Assembly: GCF_019468465.1 (NCBI RefSeq)
Contig: NZ_CP080519.1
Coordinates: forward strand, 8,363,001-8,427,000
Origin: Amycolatopsis sp. DSM 110486
GTDB taxonomy: Bacteria; Actinomycetota; Actinomycetes; Mycobacteriales; Pseudonocardiaceae
Length of the DNA: 64,000 nt
Direction: 5' to 3'
The position numbers and the translations under genes are program-made. Under the pieces are notes generated by a model. That model was not told the DNA's origin and ran no database searches. It saw nothing but the letters and a program-made list of their open reading frames with translations. Below are positions 16,812 through 25,914 of the stretch, one piece after another (positions within the stretch are counted from its first letter, which is position 1; every line of letters starts with the position of its first letter).

Positions 16812-17902
16812 TTAGCTGGCACGCTTTCGCGGCGCGGATCGCCACGGCCAGCGCAGCGGAGGAGCGTTGTGCCGCAGAGAATCAGGTATCTCGCCGATGC
16901 GAAGAATGACGGCCGTCCAGGTCATACCGATTCCGATGCCGATGAGGGCGACGTGGTCGCCGGCGTCGACCGCTCGCCGGGCAAGCAGGTGCGTGAGGCC
17001 GATGATCTGATCGTTCGGCCCGATGTGTCCCCACTGGTCGCCGGCGTGCTTGAGAGTGACGACATCCGCGAGACCCAGTGGTTGGAGGCACTGGGTCTCG
17101 AGGTGGTGGTGACCGTAGTGGGGCAACACGACCCAGGAGAGGTCGGCCAGCGCGAGCCCAGTGTCGTCCAGGACACGGCTCACTACCTCGCGGATTCCGC
17201 GGGCGGTGCGGGTGCGCACCGACCTCGCGCCCACGGTTCGGAGGTACTGGGTCTTGCGTTCGCGCACGTGCTCGACGCCCACTTCGGTGGTGCCAGCCGG
17301 CAGGAACCGGCTGTGGCCGCGGTGGAGCTGCTCGAGCGTGGGGTCGGTGTACGACGCCGTTGCGAGAACTCGCGCCAGACCCGGAGCGCGGCCGAGAATG
17401 ATTGCTGATCCGCCGTCGCCGTAGGCGATGCCGTGGTCGGTCGTGAAGTGGTCGAATGCTGGAGCGCCGAAGGTTTCGCCTCCGGTGAGCAGGATGTGGG
17501 AGATGTCGTCACTGCCTGAGATCATGCGGGCGGTGAGGTCGATTCCGCCGACGAGGCTGTTGCTCATCGCGTTGATCTCGGTGGCGATCCCGGTCCGGCG
17601 GGCAGCCCGAGACGGGTGCGTACGTAGCTGGCGCGAGACCAGAAGTCGATGCCCCGGCTTCCTCGCCAGATCGCGGCGTGGAAGTGGGCGTCGGGTGTCG
17701 GGAGAGCACCCTCGTTGACAGCGGCGAGGCTGGCGAGTGCGGCGCGGCCGGCTCGGACGGCCAGGTCCATACCGGTGCTGCCTCGGGCGACGGAGACCGA
17801 GCGTTGGCCGGAACTGCTGTCCAGGTCGACCTCAGAGGGTACGGGTACGAGCTCGCCGAGCGCCGCTCCGACACCGCGGATATGGAGATCACGCCAAAGC
17901 AT
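16812..17902 (-). pseudogene. KAS III-like ketoacyl synthase, frameshifted
   Basis: FabH/CerJ-type condensing enzyme or acyltransferase. The N-terminal part starts MLWRDLHIRGVGAALGELVP at 17902 and breaks at GLPAGP at about 17608. One base is missing there, and the next frame continues ATGIATEINAMSNSLVGGID. The C-terminal part has TGGETFGAPAFDHFTTDHGI, DGGSAIILGRA, LSWVVLPHYGHHHLE (His) and GDQWGHIGPNDQIIGL (Asn position). At the usual Cys nucleophile site the sequence reads NAMSNSLVGG, Ser rather than Cys. This suggests an altered acyltransferase role or loss of activity. It begins two bases after the TetR-like gene. Confidence 0.75.
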
Positions 17903-17903
17903 G

Positions 17904-18107
17904 TCAGCTCCGTTCCTCGTGATCCGATCTAGACGCGAGTTCGCGTTTGATCGCTTCGACCGACGTGTAGTAGGCGCGTAGTTTGCGGCTGGTGATCCCG
18001 GCGGTGGCCGCGATTTCGTCGAGAGTGGGCGGATCCGACGCAGGCGCGCAGGCGCCGAGCAAGTCGCGGGCCGCTGCCAGGATGCGGGTGCGCATGGCGG
18101 TCTCCAT
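17904..18107 (-). CDS. Short TetR-like HTH protein
   Basis: 67 residues from ATG at 18107: METAMRTRILAAARDLLGAC, PPTLDEIAATAGITSRKLRA, YYTSVEAIKRELASRSDHEE. This is the N-terminal TetR DNA-binding helix-turn-helix without the ligand-binding domain. It ends just before the KAS III-like gene, so it is either a mini-regulator of that operon or a truncated TetR gene. A longer start at 18233 adds only Arg-rich low-complexity residues. Confidence 0.6.
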   Translation of the reverse strand: METAMRTRILAAARDLLGACAPASDPPTLDEIAATAGITSRKLRAYYTSVEAIKRELASRSDHEERS

Positions 18108-18229
18108 GTGGACAGCTCTGGTGGAGGGCCGGTGGCGGCGCGCCGCTGCGAACACGCGCTGGCCCGGATGAAGAACTCGCGCAGGCACACGGATGGAGGC
18201 CCGCCCGTGAATTGAACGGCGGTCGCGCC

Positions 18230-18721
18230 TCATCGCGGCCTCCGCGTTGCACCAACTCTGCGGTGGGTGATGCGCTCGAAGTGATCCGTACGAAGTTGCT
18301 CGGCGCGGGCGAGAAGCGTCGGCTCCAGGTCAGGTACTGCCTCGAGCGCAGACCAGAAGCGCGGGTCGGTCGTGACCGCGAGCATCAGCACGGCGGCGTT
18401 GCGGCTCAGGTTGATCACCGCGTACGGCAGGTTCCGGCGTACGTACACGAGATCTCCCGGGGCCGGCAGCATCGGGCGCAGAGAGCGTCCGGACAAGACG
18501 GCCGCGTATCCGCTCAACAGGACCAGTGCCGTTTCCGCGGCCGGGTCCCGATGTACTGGTAGATGCCGATTTCCAGGGATGAGTAGTCGCCCGGCGGACA
18601 CATGCGAGGTGGGCACGGCGGGGGCGTAGAGCACGGAGGTGACGAGCGCGCCGCCGGAAGTTGTGCGGGTGTCGGCGCCGCTAGGACGCCGGTGGACGGC
18701 GAAGTCGAGCGTCCCGGTCAT
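18230..18721 (-). CDS. Cupin-domain protein
   Basis: 163 residues, MTGTLDFAVHRRPSGADTRT onward. Cupin motif 1 looks like GNRHLPVHRDPAAETALVLL with a gly-rich GYAAVLSG turn. Motif 2 is LPAPGDLVYVRRNLPYAVIN. A metal site (H, H/E, H) is only partly conserved. Small cupins act as isomerases, dioxygenases or sensors. Here it is coupled to the MetE-like gene by a 4-bp overlap, suggesting a joint small-molecule function. It precedes the TetR/KAS genes on the same strand. Confidence 0.72.
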   Translation of the reverse strand: MTGTLDFAVHRRPSGADTRTTSGGALVTSVLYAPAVPTSHVSAGRLLIPGNRHLPVHRDPAAETALVLLSGYAAVLSGRSLRPMLPAPGDLVYVRRNLPYAVINLSRNAAVLMLAVTTDPRFWSALEAVPDLEPTLLARAEQLRTDHFERITHRRVGATRRPR

Positions 18722-19953
18722 CGCTTGTCACCTTCAACCTTCTGGTGGCTGGCGAAGAGGCGTAAGGGCGCAGCGATGAGCTCGCGAGCGAGCGCAGCGT
18801 TGTCCGCCGCCGCGGCCGGAGACCGGCGGCCGTGGCCACACGCGGCGGCGACAGCCGTGACTTTCCGGCCAAGCGCGTTCTCGGCGAGGTCTAATGCGCG
18901 GCGGGAGTCACCGGGGTGGTGTTCGCCGATCAGGCCGGCGATCACCTCGACGTCCTTCGGCAGCCAGGCGAGTGCGCGGTAGAACCCGTATTCCGTCGGC
19001 GGTCCGGTTGTGCCGGTGCACATCGGGACGTGCACCCGCGGCAGGGCCTCGCCGAGGCTCGTTAGGCGGCGGTGCACTGCGCGGACCAGCCTGACCGCCG
19101 GACTGAGGTCGCGGGGAATGACAACGGGCTCGTGGTTGAGGTCCCCGTGGCAGAGGTGCAGGATCCACCGGGCTTCGCGGGGCGTGTCGGTGATGAGCCT
19201 GACGATCTGACCGGCGAGGAACGCGGCGACCATCGGCGCGAGCGCACGAGGTGCCTGGTCGAGGGCGATGAGCGATGCCGGTGTCTCGATCTGGAAGACG
19301 ACCTCGTCACCGAACCTCTGGTGGATCTCCTCGACGTCGTCGACGAGGGCCTGGCGGAAGACTCCGAGATGGGCCATCAGCGGGAATGGCGCGCCGAGGC
19401 AGATGTAGGCGAGGTCCAGTGGACTCGGGATCGACACCTGCATCGGGGGAAGCGGGCCGGCGGTGTCGAGGCCGCGTCGTGCACCCATGACCGCGGTGGC
19501 CTCGTTCGCCCGGCGGAGCGAAACGTCCTCGGGCGCGAGGCGTTGTCCGGCCGCGACGCGGTACTGGGGGTAGTCGTCGTACCCGGTGGAGTCGCCTGCG
19601 CGGGTCGGCGTGAGCGCGGTGCGCTGGGCGAGCTGGTAGAGCCAGCTTTTCAGCCAGCCCGGGTCGCGATCGCAGGGAAGGGTGGCCAGAGGGATTCCTG
19701 AGGTCTGATCGAGCATCCACTGCATCGCGCTGCGGTCGTCGGGATGGAGCTCTTCCGGTAGCGAGCCGACGAAGTGGATGGCGCGCGCAGACGTTTCGAG
19801 TTCGGTTTCGTCAAGGCGTTGCGATGTTGTGGCGGACGTGTTCTCCCCAGCTGTGGACGGATGGTGTGCTGGAGCAGCGAGGGGAGGGGCGCTGCGGCGG
19901 CATCGGCGGACGGGGCACGTGACCCGCCCCCGCACTGAGCGGGGACGGGCCAC
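18718..19953 (-). CDS. MetE/UroD-superfamily protein
   Basis: Up to 411 codons; the first ~50 residues are Arg/Ala-rich and the true start may be nearer ARAIHFVGSLPEELHPDD. A TIM-barrel of the cobalamin-independent methionine synthase/UroD superfamily is suggested by VSIPSPLDLAYICLGAP, EVVFQIETPASLIALDQ, ILHLCHGDLNHEPVV, VHVPMCTGTTGPPTEY and AAACGHGRRSPAAAADN, where MetE has its C-terminal zinc Cys. A metal-dependent methyltransferase or related C1 chemistry is plausible. Substrate unknown. It heads the four-gene minus-strand cassette with cupin, TetR-like and KAS III-like genes. Confidence 0.65.
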   Translation of the reverse strand: MARPRSVRGRVTCPVRRCRRSAPPLAAPAHHPSTAGENTSATTSQRLDETELETSARAIHFVGSLPEELHPDDRSAMQWMLDQTSGIPLATLPCDRDPGWLKSWLYQLAQRTALTPTRAGDSTGYDDYPQYRVAAGQRLAPEDVSLRRANEATAVMGARRGLDTAGPLPPMQVSIPSPLDLAYICLGAPFPLMAHLGVFRQALVDDVEEIHQRFGDEVVFQIETPASLIALDQAPRALAPMVAAFLAGQIVRLITDTPREARWILHLCHGDLNHEPVVIPRDLSPAVRLVRAVHRRLTSLGEALPRVHVPMCTGTTGPPTEYGFYRALAWLPKDVEVIAGLIGEHHPGDSRRALDLAENALGRKVTAVAAACGHGRRSPAAAADNAALARELIAAPLRLFASHQKVEGDKR

Positions 19954-19984
19954 GGTCTGGCCAGGTGGACTCAGAGGGCGTTGG

Positions 19985-20587
19985 TTAGTGGGTCACTGGG
20001 AGGTGCGCCGGCTTGGGTGTGCCGGTCGGGGCCGGACGCTGGTCGCCGCCGCTGCTGTGCCGACCGGGCTGGGCGGGATCGCCGGGGCGCTCTGTGGGCC
20101 TGGGCTGGTGGCCCGGCCTCGTGGGTGACGTCGGAGCGCCGGGGGTGGTGGTTGGCGGTGTGGTCGGTGTCCCGACGGCACAGGCCACGTTGGCGACGTG
20201 CACGGTGATCGCCGTCTTCGAGCCGGGAGTGGTGACCACGATGGTTGCCGCAGTGCCGCTGGGGCCACCGGATTTGCCCGGCGTGACGGTGAGGTTCCCC
20301 GTGCTGTGTGCGGCGCCGCTGATCGTCGTGACGCCGTTCCGGCATTTGGCGGAGAAGGGCCCGACGCTGGTACCTCCGACGCGGACTGTCGCGACGGTAG
20401 CCTCGGCGAGTCCCGCACCGGCGCGCAGCGATATCCCGCTTGCGGCGACGGCTCCGGACCGGGAAGACGCCGATCCGCCGCCTGTTTGCACCGCGCCGCT
20501 GCTGCTGACTGTGGGGGCCGGACCGAAATGCTCCCCGCCGGTCACGTCGATTCCGCTTGCGGAGGAAGCCGAAGTTGCTGCCTGCGC
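19985..20587 (-). CDS. Secreted choice-of-anchor-like protein, 5' end unclear
   Basis: Minus-strand frame whose credible part reads AQAATSASSASGIDVTGGEH, ASGISLRAGAGLAEATVATV, CRNGVTTISGAAHSTGNLTV and TVHVANVACAVG, then a long Pro/Thr/Gly-rich tail to 19985. The beta-rich core with two cysteines resembles actinobacterial choice-of-anchor surface proteins. AQA at the N-terminus looks like a signal-peptidase site, but no signal peptide or start codon can be found upstream before the opposite-strand VirB4-like gene begins. A deletion may have removed both 5' ends. Confidence 0.5.
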   Translation of the reverse strand, partial: AQAATSASSASGIDVTGGEHFGPAPTVSSSGAVQTGGGSASSRSGAVAASGISLRAGAGLAEATVATVRVGGTSVGPFSAKCRNGVTTISGAAHSTGNLTVTPGKSGGPSGTAATIVVTTPGSKTAITVHVANVACAVGTPTTPPTTTPGAPTSPTRPGHQPRPTERPGDPAQPGRHSSGGDQRPAPTGTPKPAHLPVTH

Positions 20588-20614
20588 CTGAGGTGGTTCG
20601 AGGGTCGCGAGCCG

Positions 20615-22030
20615 GTCAACCGCGCGTCCGCGCCGCGTCGCGGGCACGCAAAGCCCGGGCACGGCTGGTCCCCGGCGGCGGCACCGCTGCCCGTCTACCA
20701 AGCCAGTACCCGCGAGATCGGCGGGTTGTTTCCCCTGATCGCGGCCAGCCCGCTGCCGGCGGTGGGCGCGAGGATCGGCTACGACGTGCTGTCCGGAGGG
20801 GCCTTCTACTGCCATCCGATCGAGTGGGTGCTGCGCGGCTACGCGACCAACCCGAATATCGCGCTGTTCGGCGAGCCGGGGCGGGGTAAGTCGTCGACGG
20901 TCGTCGCGATGATCCTGCGGCTGCTCAACTTCGGCATCCGCACCCTGATCAGCGGCGACGTCAAGGGCGAGTACACGCCAGTCGTCAAGGCGCTGGGGGC
21001 GGCACCGATCGTCCTCGGGGGCGGCAGCCGCGCCCGAGTGAACGCGCTGGACCTCGGGCCCCTGGCCGCGCACTGGGACTCCTGGTCGGCGACCCTCCAG
21101 CGGACCGAGCTCGAAGGAGTCCTCGGCCGGTGGGGGCAACTGCTCGCTGCGCTGGCCGAATCGCAAGGTTACTCGCCGACCGTGACGGACGAAGCCGCGA
21201 TCGCGACGGTGCTTCGCCGGCTCGTGGGCGCTGCGTCCGGCGCGACGCGACTGCGTCCGATCACCATCCCCGACGTCCACCGCGAGCTGGCCGACCCGGA
21301 TGAAGAGCTGTGGCGCGAACTGCGCTTCGCCGACCGTCGTGAGTGCCTCGACGAGCTGCGTTCGATCACCGACGCGCTCGGCAACCTGATCTCCGGGACG
21401 CTCTCCGGTCTCTTCGACGCGCCCACCAACATCACCCTCGACTGGGACGCCCCGGTCCAGAGCATGGACCTGTCCCGCATCCGGTCACGTGGTGACCGCG
21501 TGGTCGCGGTCTCGCTGACGTGCCTGGGCGCGTGGTCCTCGCTGGCCACCGACCTGCGCTCGGACGGTCAGATCCGCTGCGTCGTGCGCGACGAGAGCTG
21601 GCGGCAGCTGCGCCTCGGCCCGCGCGCGGTTGCGGCGATCGACGCCGAGCTCCGCCTCTCCCGGCTTGAGCAGATCATCCAGATCCTCGTCCTGCACAAG
21701 CTGTCGGACCTGCTCTCGGTCGGCGCCGTGGGGTCGCAGGCCGTCGCGATCGCCAAGGACCTGATCGCTCTCTGCTCTACGAGGGTCCTGTTCGGACAGT
21801 CGACCCACGTCGCCGACGAGTTGGCTGCTGCGCTGGGGTTGACCGGTCCGGAGCTGCAACGACTCGTCGGCGCCGTCAACGAGCGGCGAGGTCGCGCCCT
21901 GTGGAAGACGGAGAACCATCCGGCGCACCTCGTGCAGACCGTGCTGTCGAGTTTCGAGCGCCGCCTGTTCGATACGAACGCCCAGCTTCGCCCACGGTCG
22001 ACACGCGGCAGGCGAGACGATGGCCGATAG
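20615..22030 (+). CDS. VirB4/TraC-like conjugation ATPase
   Basis: About 470 residues. Near the start, PLPVYQASTREIGGLFPLIA and IGYDVLSGGAFYCHPIEWVL match the N-terminus of actinobacterial TraC-like ATPases. Walker A is LFGEPGRGKSSTVVAMIL and GDVKGEYTPV follows. A later IRCVVRDESWRQLRLGPRAV is in the Walker B area, and ALCSTRVLFGQST is also typical. It would power type IV secretion. No start codon is found in frame near the expected N-terminus; the given start is a GTC. The frame extends further left only through the opposite-strand gene, so the 5' end may be damaged. Its end overlaps the next gene. Confidence 0.75.
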   Translation, partial: VNRASAPRRGHAKPGHGWSPAAAPLPVYQASTREIGGLFPLIAASPLPAVGARIGYDVLSGGAFYCHPIEWVLRGYATNPNIALFGEPGRGKSSTVVAMILRLLNFGIRTLISGDVKGEYTPVVKALGAAPIVLGGGSRARVNALDLGPLAAHWDSWSATLQRTELEGVLGRWGQLLAALAESQGYSPTVTDEAAIATVLRRLVGAASGATRLRPITIPDVHRELADPDEELWRELRFADRRECLDELRSITDALGNLISGTLSGLFDAPTNITLDWDAPVQSMDLSRIRSRGDRVVAVSLTCLGAWSSLATDLRSDGQIRCVVRDESWRQLRLGPRAVAAIDAELRLSRLEQIIQILVLHKLSDLLSVGAVGSQAVAIAKDLIALCSTRVLFGQSTHVADELAAALGLTGPELQRLVGAVNERRGRALWKTENHPAHLVQTVLSSFERRLFDTNAQLRPRSTRGRRDDGR

Positions 22031-22883
22031 CCGAATCCGTCTGCAACCCCGCAGCCCGGGGCTCTTTGTCGAGCGTGAGATCTACGTCGGCTGGGACGAC
22101 GTCTTGCAGACCTACTACGCCCACGTCATCGACGGTACCGACGACCAAGGGGAGGAGCGTCGAATCTTCGAGGTCGGCGGCGACGTCCGCGAGGTCACCG
22201 ACCCGTCCCGCTTGGTCGCCGCCGTGCAGTCGTATGCGGAGATCCCCGACAACCTCGGCGAGCTTCTGAACATCAGCCGGGTCTCGCGCACCGCGACGTT
22301 CACAGACCTGCGTGACGAGTCGCGCTCGTATCAGAACCAGCAACACTACGAAGAGCGAATCAACGAGCTTGACCGGCCCGACGGGTTCGTCACAGGGCTC
22401 GGACGCGATGACGTCGTGCCGGTTCTCGCTTTGCAGGGTTGGGATCTCGCCGAAGTCCAAGCCGTGCGCGGTGGTCACGCGGAGACGTACCGCCGCGGTG
22501 ACGACGAGGCTGTGCTTCATTGGGATTGGCCGGACTCAAGCCGCTTCAACGAACGCCTGCTGAGCCCCGTCCGCGTCGACGGTGAGACCTACGGGGTGAA
22601 CTCGGTACAGGCGCTGGAACATGCGCTCGAGCAATGCTCGGCGGATCGGACCGACAGTCAGGACGCTTCCGTGAGTGCGTCTCGTGCCGAGATCCTCCCC
22701 GCTGAGCAGGGGTGGTCGGCCGCTGAGGCAGCTTCTCGCGACGGCATCGATACCGAAGACCTCATGTCTAATTCGGACGAATTGTCAGCGGGGTTGCGCA
22801 CGGTTGATGACTTCCTGGAGTGGCTGTTCTTCGAAGATCCGCCTGATGACGACGAAGATTTCCACTCAGGGCTAGGAATGTGA
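22020..22883 (+). CDS. Conjugation-cluster protein, unknown function
   Basis: 287 residues beginning MADSRIRLQPRSPGLFVERE, overlapping the VirB4-like gene by 11 bases. It contains EIYVGWDDVLQTYYAHVIDG and EERRIFEVGGDVREVTDPSR, a compact beta-rich domain near the N-terminus, then charged helical segments and an acidic tail (PPDDDEDFHSGLGM). No signal peptide or membrane helix. Found between VirB4-like and NlpC genes, it is probably part of the transfer region. Not a family I can name. Confidence 0.7.
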   Translation: MADSRIRLQPRSPGLFVEREIYVGWDDVLQTYYAHVIDGTDDQGEERRIFEVGGDVREVTDPSRLVAAVQSYAEIPDNLGELLNISRVSRTATFTDLRDESRSYQNQQHYEERINELDRPDGFVTGLGRDDVVPVLALQGWDLAEVQAVRGGHAETYRRGDDEAVLHWDWPDSSRFNERLLSPVRVDGETYGVNSVQALEHALEQCSADRTDSQDASVSASRAEILPAEQGWSAAEAASRDGIDTEDLMSNSDELSAGLRTVDDFLEWLFFEDPPDDDEDFHSGLGM

Positions 22884-22886
22884 GCC

Positions 22887-24011
22887 GTGGCGAGGACGAG
22901 CAACAGACTGGTGGCCGCCATCGCGGCTGCCGTGATCGTGGTCGGCTTTCCGATGGGTGCCGTTGGCATGGCTGTGTTGTCGTTCGAGAGTCCGGACGAG
23001 AACACAGGCGTCATCGTTTGCTCCGATGGCGGGCCGGGTGGCGGCAGCCAGCCGATCGACCGGCAGGTGCTGGATGCCGATTCGATGGACATTGCCCGGA
23101 CGATCGTCGACGTCGTCCGGCAGCGCCGGCTGCCGCGCCGGGCTGCGGTGCTCGCGATCGCCGCTGGGCTCGTGGAGTCGCGCCTGCGCAATCTCGACTA
23201 TGGCGACCGTGACTCGATCGGCGTCTTCCAGCAGCGACCGTCGCAGGGCTGGGGCACGCGCGAGCAGATCCTGAACCCCGTCTACGCCACCAACGCCTTC
23301 CTCAACCACTTGGTGGCTCTCGCCGGCTGGGCGACGATGCCGCCGGGCGCGGCCGAACAAGCCGTGCAGCGAAGCGGGTTTCCCGGCAGGTACGCACCTC
23401 GCGAGCAGCAGGCGTCGGACTTGGTCGCCAAGTTCTGGGCTGGGCCGGACAATCCCGTGCCGCCATCCGGAGGCGGCCTGCAGCCGGTATCGGCAACTCC
23501 GAGCTGCCCGGACCACGAGGCGTCCGACTTACCGGTGCGGCCAGACGACGAGGGCCAACGCAGCCTTCCCCTGAGTTTCGCGTATCCGGCGGATCCACGC
23601 GAGAGTGCGGCCGTTCGGTTCGCGATCGCTCAGGTTGGCAAACGCTACGTGTGGGGCGGCAAAGGCCCCGACTCCTACGACTGCTCCGGACTGATGCTGG
23701 CCTCGTGGGCCGCGGCTGGAGTCGGCGTGCCCGCCGGAACGCTGAGCCAAGCTCACGCCGGGCACTCCGTCGCCGACATAGGTCAGCTGCTGCCGGGGGA
23801 CCTGCTGTTCATCCCCGGCGCTCTCGGCACCGCGGCCGTGCCGCGCCACGTCGGGATGTACGCGGGCCACGGGCTCGTCGTCGACGCGTACGACGAACGC
23901 CACGGAGTCATCCTCGAAGCCCTGACCGACTGGACCCACCAGATCGTCGCGATCCGCCGGATCGTCGATCTCGCCGCGCCCTCCCCGCCACCAGGAGGGA
24001 ACCAGCGCTGA
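22887..24011 (+). CDS. NlpC/P60 peptidoglycan hydrolase of the transfer system
   Basis: 374 residues from GTG at 22887. An N-terminal membrane anchor (LVAAIAAAVIVVGFPMGAVG) is followed by a lysozyme-like segment at about 85-150 (AIAAGLVESRLRNLDYGDRD, SIGVFQQRPSQGWGTREQIL). A C-terminal NlpC/P60 domain at about 235-360 has GKRYVWGGKGPDSYDCSGLM (catalytic Cys at about 266) and VPRHVGMYAGHGLVVDAY (His at about 321). It would open the cell wall locally for a conjugation channel, the VirB1 role. It sits between VirB4-like and VirD4-like genes. Confidence 0.85.
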   Translation: MARTSNRLVAAIAAAVIVVGFPMGAVGMAVLSFESPDENTGVIVCSDGGPGGGSQPIDRQVLDADSMDIARTIVDVVRQRRLPRRAAVLAIAAGLVESRLRNLDYGDRDSIGVFQQRPSQGWGTREQILNPVYATNAFLNHLVALAGWATMPPGAAEQAVQRSGFPGRYAPREQQASDLVAKFWAGPDNPVPPSGGGLQPVSATPSCPDHEASDLPVRPDDEGQRSLPLSFAYPADPRESAAVRFAIAQVGKRYVWGGKGPDSYDCSGLMLASWAAAGVGVPAGTLSQAHAGHSVADIGQLLPGDLLFIPGALGTAAVPRHVGMYAGHGLVVDAYDERHGVILEALTDWTHQIVAIRRIVDLAAPSPPPGGNQR

Positions 24012-24069
24012 TGACCGCCTGCCGGCCGAAGGTGCTACTTCCTCCGTACCCGGGAGGAAGTGCACCGCC

Positions 24070-25914
24070 GTGCCTCGCAATCGCACCGGAGCAACCGATT
24101 TCGACCGCGATGTCGCCCTCGTGGCGCTCGTCGCTGGAGCGGTCGTCTTGCTACTGGTCCTCGCTGCCGCCTTGGTCGTCGCCGCGACGCTCACCACCGG
24201 CCTGACAACCGGAACGTGGGCATGGCCGCCGGCGCGTGGCTGGTTGGCCGTCGCCGCTCGGATCGCGATCAACCTCGGAGATCCGGGACACGATCTGGCG
24301 GGCCCCTGGGCCGGCGGGTTGACCGGGCACGAACTCGCGTTCTACGTCTACTTCTCAACGCTCGTCCTGGTTTTCGCCGGTCTCACCACAGGCGTATCCG
24401 TCCCCGCGTGGCGACGCCTGGCACCGGCCGCACCCGGTCACGCGTCACGCCGCGAAGTTCGCGCCAACCTGTCCGTGCATGCCGCACGCAAGGCCGCCGC
24501 CTGGACACGTCCCGACCTCACCGGCTCGGAGCGCCGGCAGGCCCGAGTGGAGGAGATCGCGGTGCCGCTGCACCACGGCCCGCATCGTGAACGACTCGTC
24601 ACCTCGCTCGAAACCCCGACCGGCGTGATCGCGCCGACGCGTTCCGGGAAGAGCCGCACCGACCTCGTCCACAAGATGCTCGCCGCTCCGGGCGCGCTGT
24701 TTGCCTCCACGACGAAGGACGATCTAGCGGAGTGGGGCTTACTCGCTCGTTCGCGCCGGCCACACGGAGGGATGGCGTGGTTGCTGGACATGACGGGCAC
24801 GGTGGAGTGGCCACGGCGCGTCCGCTGGAGTCCCATCACGGGTTGTGAATCCCCGGCAGTAGCGCTTCGCCGAGCCGAGACGCTGATCGAGAGCTCGTCC
24901 CTGGGCTTAGACGGTGTCGGCGGCAACGACAAGGTCTTCCGCGGCCGCGCCACCATCGTGCTCCAGGCGTACCTCCTCGCGGCGGCACGGCATCACCGCA
25001 CGGTCGACGACCTGGTCGCCTGGTCCATCACGAAGCCCGCCGATCAAGAACCCGTGCTGCTGCTGCAGCGCGAGTTCCCGCAGCTCGCGTTCAACCTGCG
25101 CTCGGAGATCGGCATGGTCGCCGAGACCTCCGACGCCGTGTGGATGAGCGTTCGCCGCGCCATCGAGCCGTTCATGAACCCCGACATCCGCGCACTGTGT
25201 ACGCCGACGCCGGACGAGGCCTTCGATATCGACGCCTTCCTCGACACCGGCAGCAGCGTCTTCGTGATAGCCGGCCAGCACCAGGCGCCCCAAGCACGTC
25301 CTGTGCTCACGGCCTTCGCCGAGCAGATCCTCACCACCGCGCAGGATCGCGCACTCAGCACCGAGCATCGTCGGCTTGTCCCGCCGCTGACGGCCATCCT
25401 CGACGAGATCTACGAGGGGACACCGATCCCGCGCCTGCCTGGGTTCATCTCGGACTCCGCCGGCCGGGGCGCCCTCATCCACTGGTCGGCGCAGTCACGG
25501 GCCCAGCTCGACGAGCTCTACGGCGAGCACGGCCGGCAGACCCTGCTCGACAACACTCTCACGCTCTCGATCTTCCCGGGCCTCAAGGACGACAAGACGC
25601 TTGAATGGCTGACGACGATCGCGGCCGACCACCGGCGTCACACCTACCAACACCACAGCGACGGATTGTTCGCGTCCGGCCGGGGCTCGGTCGGCTTCGA
25701 AACGGTGCCGACCTACAGACCGGGCGACATCCGGACGCTTGAGCGCGGCCGCGTGCTCATCCTGCACGCAAACCTGCGACCCATCCTCGGTCGAACCGCG
25801 GACGTCGCTGAGCGCCCTGACTGGCCCGTGCTGAATGACGACATCGCCGCCATCCGCAGTGGACGAGCAGGCGACCGGCTGGCCGTTGCTGGGTCGGAGC
25901 AGGTGCCGGCGTGA
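24070..25914 (+). CDS. VirD4/TraG-like coupling protein
   Basis: 614 residues. Two N-terminal membrane helices (LVAGAVVLLLVLAAALVVAA; AFYVYFSTLVLVFAGLTTGV) precede the cytoplasmic ATPase. Walker A is GVIAPTRSGKSRTDLVHK at about 187-200, Walker B PPLTAILDEIYEGTPIPRLP at about 440, and later WSAQSRAQLDELYGEHGRQT and LSIFPGLKDDKTLEWLTTIA match TraG/TraD-type proteins. It recruits the relaxase-DNA complex to the secretion channel. It overlaps the next gene by four bases. Confidence 0.88.
   Translation: MPRNRTGATDFDRDVALVALVAGAVVLLLVLAAALVVAATLTTGLTTGTWAWPPARGWLAVAARIAINLGDPGHDLAGPWAGGLTGHELAFYVYFSTLVLVFAGLTTGVSVPAWRRLAPAAPGHASRREVRANLSVHAARKAAAWTRPDLTGSERRQARVEEIAVPLHHGPHRERLVTSLETPTGVIAPTRSGKSRTDLVHKMLAAPGALFASTTKDDLAEWGLLARSRRPHGGMAWLLDMTGTVEWPRRVRWSPITGCESPAVALRRAETLIESSSLGLDGVGGNDKVFRGRATIVLQAYLLAAARHHRTVDDLVAWSITKPADQEPVLLLQREFPQLAFNLRSEIGMVAETSDAVWMSVRRAIEPFMNPDIRALCTPTPDEAFDIDAFLDTGSSVFVIAGQHQAPQARPVLTAFAEQILTTAQDRALSTEHRRLVPPLTAILDEIYEGTPIPRLPGFISDSAGRGALIHWSAQSRAQLDELYGEHGRQTLLDNTLTLSIFPGLKDDKTLEWLTTIAADHRRHTYQHHSDGLFASGRGSVGFETVPTYRPGDIRTLERGRVLILHANLRPILGRTADVAERPDWPVLNDDIAAIRSGRAGDRLAVAGSEQVPA

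Noticed and set aside
20013..20591. Plus-strand frame MGVPVGAGRWSPPLLCRPGW...
   Set aside because: Low-complexity shadow of the minus-strand choice-of-anchor-like gene, which has the better composition and pattern.
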